Shown here: piece by piece, positions 1 through 6,879 of the stretch
Numbering within the stretch: the stretch's first letter is position 1
How the letters are laid out: every line of letters begins with the position of its first letter
Source of the DNA: an uncultured Clostridia bacterium
GTDB lineage: Bacteria; Bacillota; Clostridia; UBA1381
NCBI GenBank assembly: GCA_910585795.1
Contig: CAJUFV010000247.1
Span: 1-12,279 of the forward strand
Reading direction: 5' to 3'
DNA: 12,279 nucleotides
Notes under the pieces: generated by a model
Seen by the model: the letters and a program-made list of their open reading frames with translations, nothing else
Told to the model about the DNA's origin: nothing
The model's database searches: none
Position numbers and translations under genes: made by a program

Positions 1-27
1 ATTAAATCAAAAGGAGTTGAACAATAT

Positions 28-282
28 ATGGCTAAGTTTACATATCAGCCTCATGGGGTGTGCAGCGCCCAGATTGATTTTGAAATAGAGGACGGTATAG
101 TAAAAAATGTGCGTTTTACAAGAGGCTGTAATGGAAATACACAAGGTATCAGCGCGCTTGTCGAAGGTATGAGAGTTGAAGAGGTTATTAGAAAGCTAAA
201 GGGCACAAACTGCAATGGCAGAGGAACATCCTGTCCGGACCAGCTTGCCAGAGCGCTTGAGCAGAGTAATAATCAGTCATAA
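28..282 (+). CDS. TSCPD-domain small protein (TIGR03905-like)
   Basis: This 84-residue protein carries the motif that names the TSCPD domain, residues 67-71 (T-S-C-P-D), followed by a short helix (QLARAL). Cysteines lie at 12, 34, 62 and 69, a pattern that could bind a metal, although no ligand is proven. The length and layout match the short stand-alone clostridial family (TIGR03905). The same domain occurs at the C-terminus of some ribonucleotide reductases, where it is thought to bind metal or nucleic acid; the role of the short form is unknown. The start is supported by AAGGAG at 11-16, 11 bases before the ATG. The promoter lies outside the window. A strong terminator follows the stop codon directly. 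Family assignment is firm; function is not known. Confidence 0.88.
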   Translation: MAKFTYQPHGVCSAQIDFEIEDGIVKNVRFTRGCNGNTQGISALVEGMRVEEVIRKLKGTNCNGRGTSCPDQLARALEQSNNQS

Positions 283-293
283 AAACGAATTTT

Positions 294-335
294 CCTTCAT
301 ATACTGTATATAGACTCAGTATATGGAGGTTTTTT
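294..335 (+). terminator. Intrinsic terminator overlapping the next gene's SD
   Basis: A 13-bp stem (294-306 with 317-329, one T-G wobble) has a 10-base loop and is followed by six T (330-335), the classic form of a Rho-independent terminator for the TSCPD gene. The 3' arm ends in GGAGG, and GGAGGT (325-330) lies 8 bases before the TTG start of the GerMN gene, so the same bases are also that gene's ribosome binding site. See the findings. Confidence 0.85.
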
Positions 336-338
336 CAT

Positions 339-860
339 TTGCAGACAGTTACAATAAAAAAAGATTTCATAATAAAGCATATATTGTTTTTACTGATAAT
401 TGCCAGCTCGTTAAGCGTAGTTACGGCTGCAAGGAACATAAAGACTGAAACGATTGAAACAAGGATATATTATGTGGACTCGGAAATGTTGCGTCTGATT
501 CCTGTGAGGACAAGCGTGCCAAAAATGTCCGCGCGGAAAACGGCGGAGCGTGTTATTAAAAAGCTGATAGAGGGATATGACAGCAATCCTAAAATACGCA
601 GAATTATACCCAAGGACGAGCAGTGTCTTAAGGTATCGGTAAAAGACAATATAGCGTATGTTGATATAAGAGGTGAATTGAGTGAAAATCCTCCTGAGGG
701 CAGAGACCTTGAAATGCTGATGGTTTATTCTATAGTAAACTCTCTTACTGAGATAGATGGAATAATAAATGTACGCTTTACCATTGACGGTGAGATTAGC
801 AGAAAATTTGTGGGATACCTGGACATGCGTGAAACCTTTATTCCTGATTATTTTGTATAA
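339..860 (+). CDS. Membrane-anchored GerMN-domain protein
   Basis: This is a 173-residue protein. Residues 10-30 form one hydrophobic segment after a short basic N-terminus, fitting a signal peptide or membrane anchor. The rest, about 43-158, resembles a single GerMN domain: a helix with AERVIKKL near 69-76, a conserved P-K segment at 91-92, a beta strand (VSVKDNIAYVDI) and the closing strand VRFTIDGE at 145-152. GerMN domains occur in the spore-germination lipoprotein GerM and in other envelope proteins; their biochemical role is not settled. No lipobox cysteine is seen. The TTG start is chosen because it lies 8 bases after GGAGGT and because the next in-frame Met (residue 50) would remove the hydrophobic segment. 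No separate promoter is evident, so expression probably depends on read-through of the terminator before it. Confidence 0.8.
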   Translation: MQTVTIKKDFIIKHILFLLIIASSLSVVTAARNIKTETIETRIYYVDSEMLRLIPVRTSVPKMSARKTAERVIKKLIEGYDSNPKIRRIIPKDEQCLKVSVKDNIAYVDIRGELSENPPEGRDLEMLMVYSIVNSLTEIDGIINVRFTIDGEISRKFVGYLDMRETFIPDYFV

Positions 861-875
861 TTGTATCAAAAGGTG

Positions 876-904
876 TTGAGGAATTGTGAAAACTGTGGTA
901 GAAT
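876..904 (+). promoter_or_regulatory. Promoter of the GltD-like oxidoreductase gene
   Basis: TTGAGG (876-881) and TAGAAT (899-904) are 17 bases apart, and TGG directly precedes the -10, making an extended -10 element. Transcription would begin near 911, giving a leader of roughly 48 bases before the ATG at 959. Prediction from sequence only. Confidence 0.55.
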
Positions 905-958
905 TATATTAAAGGGTTTTGTTTAGAAATGATAAAACCTGCGGAAAGGAGTTAAAAA

Positions 959-2191
959 ATGGCTGTTCATGTTATAAATGAAGCAAAAAGATGCTTAAAC
1001 TGCAAAAAGCCTATGTGCCGTGAAGGCTGCCCTATTCACACGCCGATACCTGACATGATACGCATCTTTCTTGAGGGTGATATAAACAGAGCGGGAGAAA
1101 TGATATTTGAGAATAATCCTATGTCTATTGTATGTTCTCTGATATGTAATCATGAAAATCAGTGCGAGGGTCATTGCGTGCTTAATCATAAAGGCTCTCC
1201 TGTACATATAAGCAGCATTGAGAATTATATTTCAGAAAATTATTTTGATAAGCTGGGATTTTCCGGCATTCAAAAGAACAGTATGAAGGCCGGTATAATA
1301 GGCTCAGGGCCTGCCGGAATTACGATAGCTATAATCCTTGCGCAGAGAGGATATGATATAACAATTTTTGAGGCAAAGGAAAAAATAGGCGGTGTACTCC
1401 AATATGGTATTCCTGAATTTCGTTTGCCGAAAACTATTTTGGCGCGATATAAGAGGAAGCTTTGGGAGTTGGGTATAAAAATACGTCCGAATACCTCGAT
1501 AGGTACTACAATAAGTATTGACGATATGTTTCGTGACGGTTACAGCGCTATATTTATCGGTACGGGCGTGTGGCGTCCTAATACCCTTCATATAAAAGGC
1601 GAAACACTTGGAAATGTTCATTATGCGATTAATTATCTGACGAATCCAGATGTTTACAGACTGGGTGAGAGTGTGAATATTATTGGCGCTGGTAACAGCG
1701 CGATGGATGTCGCACGTACAGCGCTGCGTCATGGTGTTAAGAAGGTGACGGTGTTTTCGAGAAGCGACCATCTTGCGGCTAGCCCGCGTGAGGTGGATTA
1801 TGCTAAAATTGACGGCGTTGAATTTGTTGTGCATGTGGAGCCTGTAGAGATTGTAGATGAGGGTGTTATTTTTGTCGAGCTGGAATGTGACGGTAAGGGC
1901 AATCTTTCTCCGGTAAGGGGTACAGAAAACCTTTATCCTGCTGATTCTACAATTATTGCGGTAAGTCAGGGGCCGAAGGACAGAATTGTTTCTACAACAA
2001 CTGGACTGGAGGTAAATGAAAAGGGCCTGCTTGTAACCAATACATTTGGTGAAACAACGCGTGACGGCATATTTGCGTCAGGTGATGTTGTACGCGGAGC
2101 AAAGACTGTTGTTGAAGCTGTTGCCTATTCAAAACAAGTTGCTGACGCTATGGATGAATATATGCGCGGATTGCAGGATGAAAGAGATTAA
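959..2191 (+). CDS. GltD-like FAD/NAD(P)H oxidoreductase
   Basis: This 410-residue protein has the layout of the glutamate synthase small subunit and related flavin oxidoreductases. Residues 12-73 hold eight cysteines (12, 15, 20, 24, 59, 63, 69, 73), the pattern of the N-terminal domain that binds two [4Fe-4S] clusters. An FAD-binding motif GSGPAG lies at 115-120, a GVLQYGIPEFRLP segment at 145-157, an NAD(P)H-binding GAGNSAMD at 243-250, and the closing FAD segment with GD at 375-376. Such proteins take electrons from NAD(P)H and pass them through FAD and the iron-sulfur clusters to a partner. No gltB-type large subunit is nearby, so the acceptor is unknown. It is somewhat shorter than typical GltD (about 450-490). 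GGAAAGGAG precedes the ATG. Family is certain; the name glutamate synthase subunit is not. Confidence 0.85.
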   Translation: MAVHVINEAKRCLNCKKPMCREGCPIHTPIPDMIRIFLEGDINRAGEMIFENNPMSIVCSLICNHENQCEGHCVLNHKGSPVHISSIENYISENYFDKLGFSGIQKNSMKAGIIGSGPAGITIAIILAQRGYDITIFEAKEKIGGVLQYGIPEFRLPKTILARYKRKLWELGIKIRPNTSIGTTISIDDMFRDGYSAIFIGTGVWRPNTLHIKGETLGNVHYAINYLTNPDVYRLGESVNIIGAGNSAMDVARTALRHGVKKVTVFSRSDHLAASPREVDYAKIDGVEFVVHVEPVEIVDEGVIFVELECDGKGNLSPVRGTENLYPADSTIIAVSQGPKDRIVSTTTGLEVNEKGLLVTNTFGETTRDGIFASGDVVRGAKTVVEAVAYSKQVADAMDEYMRGLQDERD

Positions 2192-2203
2192 CTTGTAATA
2201 TGT

Positions 2204-2246
2204 AAAAAAAGACTGAATTATATTATATGAATATCAGTCTTTTTTT
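2204..2246. terminator. Bidirectional terminator between convergent genes
   Basis: Seven A plus GACTGA (2204-2216) pair with TCAGTC plus seven T (2234-2246). The A/T arms give a T-run on either strand, so one hairpin can end transcription of the oxidoreductase from the left and of the minus-strand membrane protein from the right. The stop codon of the latter (2245-2247) lies inside the T-run. Confidence 0.85.
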
Positions 2247-2772
2247 ATTGTTTTGATATGTATGATTTTGCTTTAAGAAATATTATAACAGCGCTTATTA
2301 TATCAGCACAGAATACAAACTGAAATAAAGAATGTATGATTGATGATGATTTTGTTATTTTACCGTCAAAACAACATCGTACAGAGGCAGAAATACCAAT
2401 CAATCCGGTCAGGAATATTGACATGCAGTCAAAGCCTATAAAGAGAACAGAAAAACCAAATGTAAATATGGTCAGCATGCAGATAATACCCATAGTAAAA
2501 ATCAAGATATACGCCGGTATTTGAATAAGCCTAATAATCATGTTTATATAAGCAATTTTGCCTGAACTCCATTTTTGTGAAATGCTGAGAATAAGAAAGC
2601 TGATATTGCAAATCAGCGAAATAATAAATAAAAGAAAAATATAAAACAGTAAAATATAAGCGTTATTACTAAAAAGCGTATTCATAAATGAGCCTGTAAA
2701 TATACAAAATACTGCAAATAACAACGAATACGGAAAAACAGCGCATGGTAATAAAATTATGTATTTTTTCAT
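2245..2772 (-). CDS. Unrecognised multi-pass membrane protein
   Basis: This 175-residue protein is almost wholly hydrophobic, with four to five likely membrane segments: about 3-27, 38-64, 82-108 and 110-130, and a last one near 146-167. The N-terminus (MKKY) is short and basic. A central stretch rich in Phe, Ile and Gly is followed by a loop with paired cysteines (CC) and a D-G-K motif near 133-138. I see no catalytic motif and no transporter signature. It vaguely recalls the clostridial DUF6652 membrane proteins, but this is from memory and weak. An SD (AGAGGT) precedes the ATG by about 9 bases. It has its own promoter candidate and lies downstream of bioY on the same strand, with a 118-base gap and no clear terminator between them, so read-through from bioY is possible. 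Confidence 0.6.
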   Translation of the reverse strand: MKKYIILLPCAVFPYSLLFAVFCIFTGSFMNTLFSNNAYILLFYIFLLFIISLICNISFLILSISQKWSSGKIAYINMIIRLIQIPAYILIFTMGIICMLTIFTFGFSVLFIGFDCMSIFLTGLIGISASVRCCFDGKITKSSSIIHSLFQFVFCADIISAVIIFLKAKSYISKQ

Positions 2773-2805
2773 TGATATGTACCTCTGTAATTTATCTATG
2801 ATATA

Positions 2806-2835
2806 ATTATATCACACATTTACTACAAAATACAA
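2806..2835 (-). promoter_or_regulatory. Promoter of the minus-strand membrane protein
   Basis: Read on the minus strand, TTGTAT (2830-2835) is followed 18 bases later by TATAAT (2806-2811), preceded by TGA, an extended -10. The predicted transcript starts near 2799 and leads into the gene starting at 2772. Confidence 0.55.
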
Positions 2836-2890
2836 TCCGCTGTTTGTCCGTATTTGCGGGATAAGCGTATGCATAATAACTTTTTAATGT

Positions 2891-3436
2891 TTATTCAAGA
2901 AAATGTGATTTTATAAGCGCCAGGCGAATGATATATCCAAGATAAGAAGCGACTGCCGCTTTTATAATATCAAACGGAATAAACGGAGTTACACATAATG
3001 CAAGAGCTTTGGCAAGATTCGTTTGCTGAACCGCCATAAATTGAATTGTTCCAGCTGTATAGCATATAATCATTCCTATAAGATTTATTATAAATATTTT
3101 TATAATTGTGATTATTTTTGTTTTTGCCTGTTTGCCTGTCAGTGTACCGATAAAAAGAGTCATAAGAGCATAAGACCAAAGGTAACCTCCTGTTGGGCCT
3201 AATAATACCTGAAAACCGCTTTTGAAGCCGGAAAAAACAGGCAAACCGACCGCGCCGAGCAGAATGTATACAATAACGGATATTGTGCCTTTTTTCGGAC
3301 CTAGAATAACTGCCGTGAGCATAACGCTGAAGGTTGCCATCGAAATGGGAACAGGACCTATTGGGATTGTCATGACGCAGAATACGCACATAATTGCCGC
3401 GAATACCGCGCATATAACCATTGTTTTTGTTTTCAT
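2891..3436 (-). CDS. bioY: Biotin transporter BioY (ECF substrate-binding subunit)
   Basis: This 181-residue integral membrane protein captures biotin and works alone or with the shared ECF energising module (two ATPases and EcfT), which is not encoded here. The family signature is clear: an N-terminal helix, PIGPVPIS near 25-32, LGPKKGTISVIVYILLGAVG near 45-64, then GLPVFSG and the conserved LLGPTGGYLWSY near 78-89. About six membrane helices fill the length, which is usual for BioY. GCGAGGT precedes the ATG. A consensus promoter with an overlapping BirA-type operator lies upstream, so expression should fall when biotin is plentiful. No biotin synthesis genes lie in the window, which fits an uptake role. 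Identification is strong. Confidence 0.94.
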   Translation of the reverse strand: MKTKTMVICAVFAAIMCVFCVMTIPIGPVPISMATFSVMLTAVILGPKKGTISVIVYILLGAVGLPVFSGFKSGFQVLLGPTGGYLWSYALMTLFIGTLTGKQAKTKIITIIKIFIINLIGMIICYTAGTIQFMAVQQTNLAKALALCVTPFIPFDIIKAAVASYLGYIIRLALIKSHFLE

Positions 3437-3470
3437 AATTTTACCTCGCTATATATAAAATTTCTTGTAT

Positions 3471-3499
3471 ATTATAATACATAACATGATATTTGTCAA
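3471..3499 (-). promoter_or_regulatory. Consensus promoter of bioY
   Basis: On the minus strand TTGACA (3494-3499) and TATAAT (3471-3476) are both perfect and 17 bases apart. Transcription would start near 3464, about 28 bases before the bioY ATG. The -35 hexamer lies inside one arm of the BirA-type operator. Confidence 0.85.
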
Positions 3500-3526
3500 C
3501 TTGTTTTTTGCAAATCAGGTTTACAA
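3493..3526. promoter_or_regulatory. BirA-type biotin operator
   Basis: TTGTCAACT (3493-3501) and GGTTTACAA (3518-3526) form an inverted repeat with 7 of 9 positions matching and a 16-base spacer. Known BirA operators have arms like TTGTTAACC/GGTTAACAA with a spacer of 14-16 bases. The left arm covers the -35 of the bioY promoter, so bound BirA-biotinyl-AMP would block RNA polymerase. The site implies a bifunctional BirA (with a DNA-binding domain) elsewhere in the genome. Confidence 0.82.
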
Positions 3527-3534
3527 TTAAAGTA

Positions 3535-3563
3535 TTTACTTTTTTTGTAAAAAGTGTTATAAT
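3535..3563 (+). promoter_or_regulatory. Promoter of the DUF2264 operon
   Basis: TTTACT (3535-3540) and a perfect TATAAT (3558-3563) are 17 bases apart; TGT before the -10 makes it an extended element. The start would be near 3570, about 59 bases before the ATG at 3629. TTTAC and GTAAA (3535-3539, 3547-3551) flank seven T as a short inverted repeat over the -35, which may or may not be an operator. Confidence 0.7.
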
Positions 3564-3628
3564 GATTTTATATCAGTGAATATGGTATATAAATTCAAAA
3601 TGAACAGTAAATATTCGGAGGTCGGAAG

Positions 3629-5314
3629 ATGTATAACAAGAAATATTTTCAGAAGCAGATGATGGATATAATAAATCCGCTGAAAAAATTTTATAAAGGG
3701 TCTACAGTGCGGTTTGCGCGGCATAGAGCATGGTATGAGGATATTTCAGGTGATATGGAGGCGTTTTCACGTCCGCTTTGGGGCCTTGTTCCTTATTTTG
3801 CGGGCGGAGGAGAGGATAAAGAATTTGAACGCCTGTATGTTAATGGACTGGAAGAGGGAGCTGATAGCAATTCAGCGGGATACTGGGGTGAATGTCATGA
3901 CAGAGACCAGCGTTTTGTGGAAATGGCGGCGATTGCATATGGACTGCTTTTTGCGGAGGATAAGCTGTGGACACCTTTATCTGAATCAGGAAAGGATAAT
4001 CTTACTAGATGGCTTCTTACAATTAATCATAATGAGGTGTGTGATAGTAACTGGATATTTTTTAGGGTACTTGTGAACTGCGCGCTTAAAAAAATCGGCA
4101 GACCGCATGATGATGAACGTCTGGCAAATGACCTTAAACGTCTTGATGAATTCTATCTCTCAAACGGATGGTATAAAGACGGAATGAACGGACAGAAGGA
4201 TTATTATATATCGTTTGCGTTTCATTTTTACAGTCTGATATACGCTGTTGCTATGAGTGATATAGACGGTGAAAGGTCAAGACTTTATAAGGAGCGTGCC
4301 TGTGAATTTGCTAAAACCTTTATATATTGGTTTGACGAGGACGGAGAAGCTGTGCCATACGGCCGCTCGCTTACATACCGTTTCGCGCAGTCGGCGTTTT
4401 GGAGTGCTTGTATAGTCGCTGACATAAGACCGCTGTCCATTGAGGTTATGAAGGGCTTGCTTGTCCGTAATCTCGAAGGCTGGATGAATAAAAATATATT
4501 TGACCATGCGGGGATTTTGACTGTAGGATATGATTATCCGAATTTGATTATGTCAGAACATTATAACGCGCACGGGTCGCCGTACTGGGGACTTAAAGCG
4601 TACGCGTTTCTTATGCTGCCGGATAATCATGAGTTTTGGACATGTGAAGCTGCGCCTATGCCTGAGCTTGAGAAATTAATGCTCATAAAGGAAGCTAATA
4701 TGCTTGTATCAAGGAGAGGCGGCAGAACGGTGATATATGTCGGCAGTGATATTGAGGGCTTTGACTGCGGCCAGATAATACCTAAATATTTGAAATTTGC
4801 TTACAGCGCGCATTTTGGATTTAATGTTATGAAAAGTATGATAAGTCTGGAAGAAGCCGCGCCTGATAGTATGCTTGTGTTTAAGCTGGATGATATAGTG
4901 ATGGCGCGAAGACATTTTGTTTCGTGTGAGACATCAGAAAAATGTGTTATAATAAGCTGGTCTCCTTTTATGGGAATAGCTGTAAAAACAACAGTTATAC
5001 CAACGGAAGAAGGACATATAAGACAGCATGAAATTGTGTCGGAATACGATTGTGAGGCCTATGACGCGGGTTTTGCCGTAGCAAGCCGTGATGATGATAA
5101 TTGTGTAAGCGGAGACGGTAAAACGGCATGGGCAAAAAATAATTTTCAGTATTGTGAAGTGTTATCTGAAACCGGAGGAGCGGGTATTGTTATTAATGCG
5201 TCGCCTAACACTAACCTCAGATACAGCAAAACAGTTATACCTGCTGTTTGCTATAGGATAAACAAGGGAAAGACAATTGTTAAAACAGTAATCAAAGATC
5301 ATATGGAGGATTAA
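3629..5314 (+). CDS. DUF2264 family protein
   Basis: This 561-residue protein has no signal peptide or membrane segment, so it is probably cytoplasmic. The N-terminal 360 or so residues carry DUF2264 features: SRPLWGLVP at 47-55, Y-W-G with RDQRFVEMAAIAYGL near 85-106, NWIFFRVLVN at 141-150, a DGMNGQKDYYISFAFHFYSL stretch near 185-204 and GRSLTYRFAQSAFW near 245-260. Family members are predicted helical (alpha/alpha) barrels like those of polysaccharide lyases and glycoside hydrolases, and a saccharide-related role is often assumed; no reaction is established. The remaining C-terminal 200 residues look beta-rich, as in lyases with a C-terminal sandwich. GGAGGT lies 6 bases before the ATG. It heads a tight group; the next start is 1 base after the stop. 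Confidence 0.82.
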   Translation: MYNKKYFQKQMMDIINPLKKFYKGSTVRFARHRAWYEDISGDMEAFSRPLWGLVPYFAGGGEDKEFERLYVNGLEEGADSNSAGYWGECHDRDQRFVEMAAIAYGLLFAEDKLWTPLSESGKDNLTRWLLTINHNEVCDSNWIFFRVLVNCALKKIGRPHDDERLANDLKRLDEFYLSNGWYKDGMNGQKDYYISFAFHFYSLIYAVAMSDIDGERSRLYKERACEFAKTFIYWFDEDGEAVPYGRSLTYRFAQSAFWSACIVADIRPLSIEVMKGLLVRNLEGWMNKNIFDHAGILTVGYDYPNLIMSEHYNAHGSPYWGLKAYAFLMLPDNHEFWTCEAAPMPELEKLMLIKEANMLVSRRGGRTVIYVGSDIEGFDCGQIIPKYLKFAYSAHFGFNVMKSMISLEEAAPDSMLVFKLDDIVMARRHFVSCETSEKCVIISWSPFMGIAVKTTVIPTEEGHIRQHEIVSEYDCEAYDAGFAVASRDDDNCVSGDGKTAWAKNNFQYCEVLSETGGAGIVINASPNTNLRYSKTVIPAVCYRINKGKTIVKTVIKDHMED

Positions 5315-5315
5315 G

Positions 5316-5489
5316 ATGATACCTAATGACCCGGCAGTATTACTTAGCTTTGTTAATACAAAGCTGAGAGATTTTTATAGCAGTCTTGATGAAATGTGCT
5401 CCGATATGGAGCTGGACAGAAAAAGTATTGAGGACAAGCTTGAGGGAATAGGCTATAAATATAAGGATGAAAGAAATCAGTTTGTATAG
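5316..5489 (+). CDS. DUF4250 small protein
   Basis: A 57-residue protein sits between the DUF2264 and CYTH genes. It begins MIPNDPAVLLSFVNTKLRDF and ends NQFV before TAG. The opening P-x-D-P-x-x-LLS-x-VNTKLRD, the Cys at 28 and the closing G-Y-x-Y-x-x-x-x-NQF match my recollection of DUF4250, a short clostridial family of unknown function. The helical pattern (35-47: KSIEDKLEGIGY) resembles a small helix-turn-helix, but DNA binding is only a guess. The start is well supported: GGAGGA at 5305-5310 lies 5 bases upstream, inside the end of the DUF2264 gene. TATAGGAGG at its own stop codon serves as SD for the next gene, so translation is likely coupled. Confidence 0.88.
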   Translation: MIPNDPAVLLSFVNTKLRDFYSSLDEMCSDMELDRKSIEDKLEGIGYKYKDERNQFV

Positions 5490-5497
5490 GAGGAAAT

Positions 5498-6046
5498 ATG
5501 ACTGAGACTGAAATTAAAAGTATTATTGACGAAGAGACGTATTTAAGGGTTAAAAATGCTTTTAAATGGGATGAAATAAAGGAACAGGAAAATAATTATT
5601 ATACAGACCATAACGGTATACTGCGTCAAAATCGTATAATGGTTCGAGTGAGAGTGATTGACGGTGTATCTAAAATACAAGTTAAGCTCCATAAAAATAA
5701 TAACAGCCCGCTGCAGATATGTGAGGAAAACGAATTTGCCATAGATGGTATACCGCAAATGATTCCCGCTGAAAAAGCAAAGAGGATTACGGGAGTAGAA
5801 TCTGGAGATTTGTTTTATATGGGCAGCGCGGTAACTGTGCGGTATAGTCTGAAGAGTAATGGCAGTGAGCTGTGTCTGGACAAAACCAATTATTTTGACA
5901 AGACAGATTATGAGGTTGAGGTTGAATATGAGGAAAAAATGAGCGCTGAATTGCTTATGCGGCTTACGGCGCTTGGCATAGCTTTTAACAAAGAATCAAT
6001 TGGTAAATTTTCACGATTTTTAAAGGAATATGATAAACGTCAGTAA
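5498..6046 (+). CDS. CYTH-domain protein, triphosphatase-like
   Basis: This 182-residue protein is a single CYTH domain, the tunnel fold shared by class IV adenylate cyclases, thiamine triphosphatases and inorganic triphosphatases. The hallmark E-x-E-x-K is present at E3, E5 and K7. Basic residues follow at R50 and R52 (VRVRV) and K63, then acidic E139/E141/E143 and the C-terminal GKFSRFL with K170 and R173. In the family these charged residues line the tunnel, with acidic ones binding divalent metal and basic ones the triphosphate. Most bacterial members of this length are thought to hydrolyse tripolyphosphate or nucleoside triphosphates, but the substrate cannot be read here. GGAGG lies directly before the ATG. 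It is in one operon with the DUF4250 and PP2C genes, which suggests phosphate chemistry without proving it. Confidence 0.86.
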   Translation: MTETEIKSIIDEETYLRVKNAFKWDEIKEQENNYYTDHNGILRQNRIMVRVRVIDGVSKIQVKLHKNNNSPLQICEENEFAIDGIPQMIPAEKAKRITGVESGDLFYMGSAVTVRYSLKSNGSELCLDKTNYFDKTDYEVEVEYEEKMSAELLMRLTALGIAFNKESIGKFSRFLKEYDKRQ

Positions 6047-6096
6047 AAATCTGTAATATATAATAAAAGCTGAAACGGAGGATAAAGGACGGTCTT

Positions 6097-6816
6097 ATGA
6101 GAGCAGTATCAATTACTAACAGAGGCGGAAGACAGAATAATGAGGATAGTGTGAGGTCTGCGCATTCAGAAAATGTGTGGTGTTTTGTCCTGTGCGATGG
6201 TCTTGGCGGTCATCAATGCGGTGAGATTGCCTCTGCGCTTGTAGCGGAAACGATTTGCGGTGAGTTTGAAAAGGCTCCGGCAGTGACGGCTGAGGCATTA
6301 AAGAATTATATTGACACCTCAGCGTATTGTCTTGAAAAAGCGCGTTTTGAAGATATTGAAAAATACGATATGTCCTCGACGGTTGCTGCGCTTCTGACTG
6401 ACGGAGAAAAAGCTGTGTGGGCGCATGCCGGTGACAGCAGGATTTATTATATAAGCGGCGGTAAAATATCTCAGATTACTGATGACCATAGTATTGCGTT
6501 CTGGGAATACAAGAATGGTCTTATAACTTATGATGAAATACGTAAAAGTCCTAATCAAAATAAGCTTCTGCGCTGTGTAAGTGATACAGACAGGCTGGAG
6601 ACGGAAGCTTCAGAGGAAATCACGGTAAAAAAAGGAGATGCGTTTCTTTTGTGTTCCGATGGCTTTTGGGAATTTGTTTATGAGAGTGACATTGAAGAGA
6701 CACTGGAAAAATCCGCGTCTCCTAAAGAATGGCTTGAAAAAATGCTGGTCATTCTTCATAAAAATGAAACAGAGAATAATGATAATTACAGCGCTGTAGC
6801 GGTAATTATATCATAA
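6097..6816 (+). CDS. PP2C-family serine/threonine phosphatase
   Basis: This 239-residue protein is a complete PP2C (PPM) phosphatase, which removes phosphate from Ser/Thr using two metal ions. Motifs occur in the expected order: R-x-x-NED at 12-17, CDGLGGH at 33-39 with metal ligand D34, SSTVAAL at 93-99, AHAGDSRIY at 109-117, TDDHS at 128-132, CSDGFWE at 186-192 with D188, and NDNYSA at 228-233 with D229. No membrane segment is seen. Such phosphatases often act with a PASTA kinase (PrkC) and are usually encoded beside it, but no kinase is present here. The nearer SD is AAAGGA (6084-6089), 7 bases before the ATG; a stronger GGAGG (6078-6082) is too far away. It is the last gene before a terminator. 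Confidence 0.9.
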   Translation: MRAVSITNRGGRQNNEDSVRSAHSENVWCFVLCDGLGGHQCGEIASALVAETICGEFEKAPAVTAEALKNYIDTSAYCLEKARFEDIEKYDMSSTVAALLTDGEKAVWAHAGDSRIYYISGGKISQITDDHSIAFWEYKNGLITYDEIRKSPNQNKLLRCVSDTDRLETEASEEITVKKGDAFLLCSDGFWEFVYESDIEETLEKSASPKEWLEKMLVILHKNETENNDNYSAVAVIIS

Positions 6817-6845
6817 AAAGCGGCAGCTGATATAGCTGCCGCTTT
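6817..6845. terminator. Bidirectional terminator, perfect 12-bp stem
   Basis: AAAGCGGCAGCT (6817-6828) and AGCTGCCGCTTT (6834-6845) are fully complementary around a 5-base loop. On the minus strand the stem runs into five T, a strong terminator for the galactokinase-like gene (stop at 6880). On the plus strand only three T follow, so it is weaker for the PP2C gene, whose stop codon abuts it. Confidence 0.8.
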
Positions 6846-6879
6846 GACGTAAAAGAAGAATGAAACGGGAGTCGTTAAA

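Noticed and set aside
914..940. Hairpin GGGTTTT/AAAACCT in the leader of the oxidoreductase gene, as a riboswitch or attenuator.
   Set aside because: It is a short A/T-rich stem with a 13-base loop, without a T-run or any riboswitch core; probably chance.
2836..2870. Possible terminator after bioY (ATCCGC paired with GCGGGAT).
   Set aside because: The stem is six base pairs with a bulge and no T-run follows on the minus strand.
2891..3458. Overlapping long frames on both strands across bioY (2970-3413 minus, 3222-3458 plus).
   Set aside because: They lack SDs and family features, while the BioY frame has conserved motifs along its length. The same holds for the antisense frames over the other genes.
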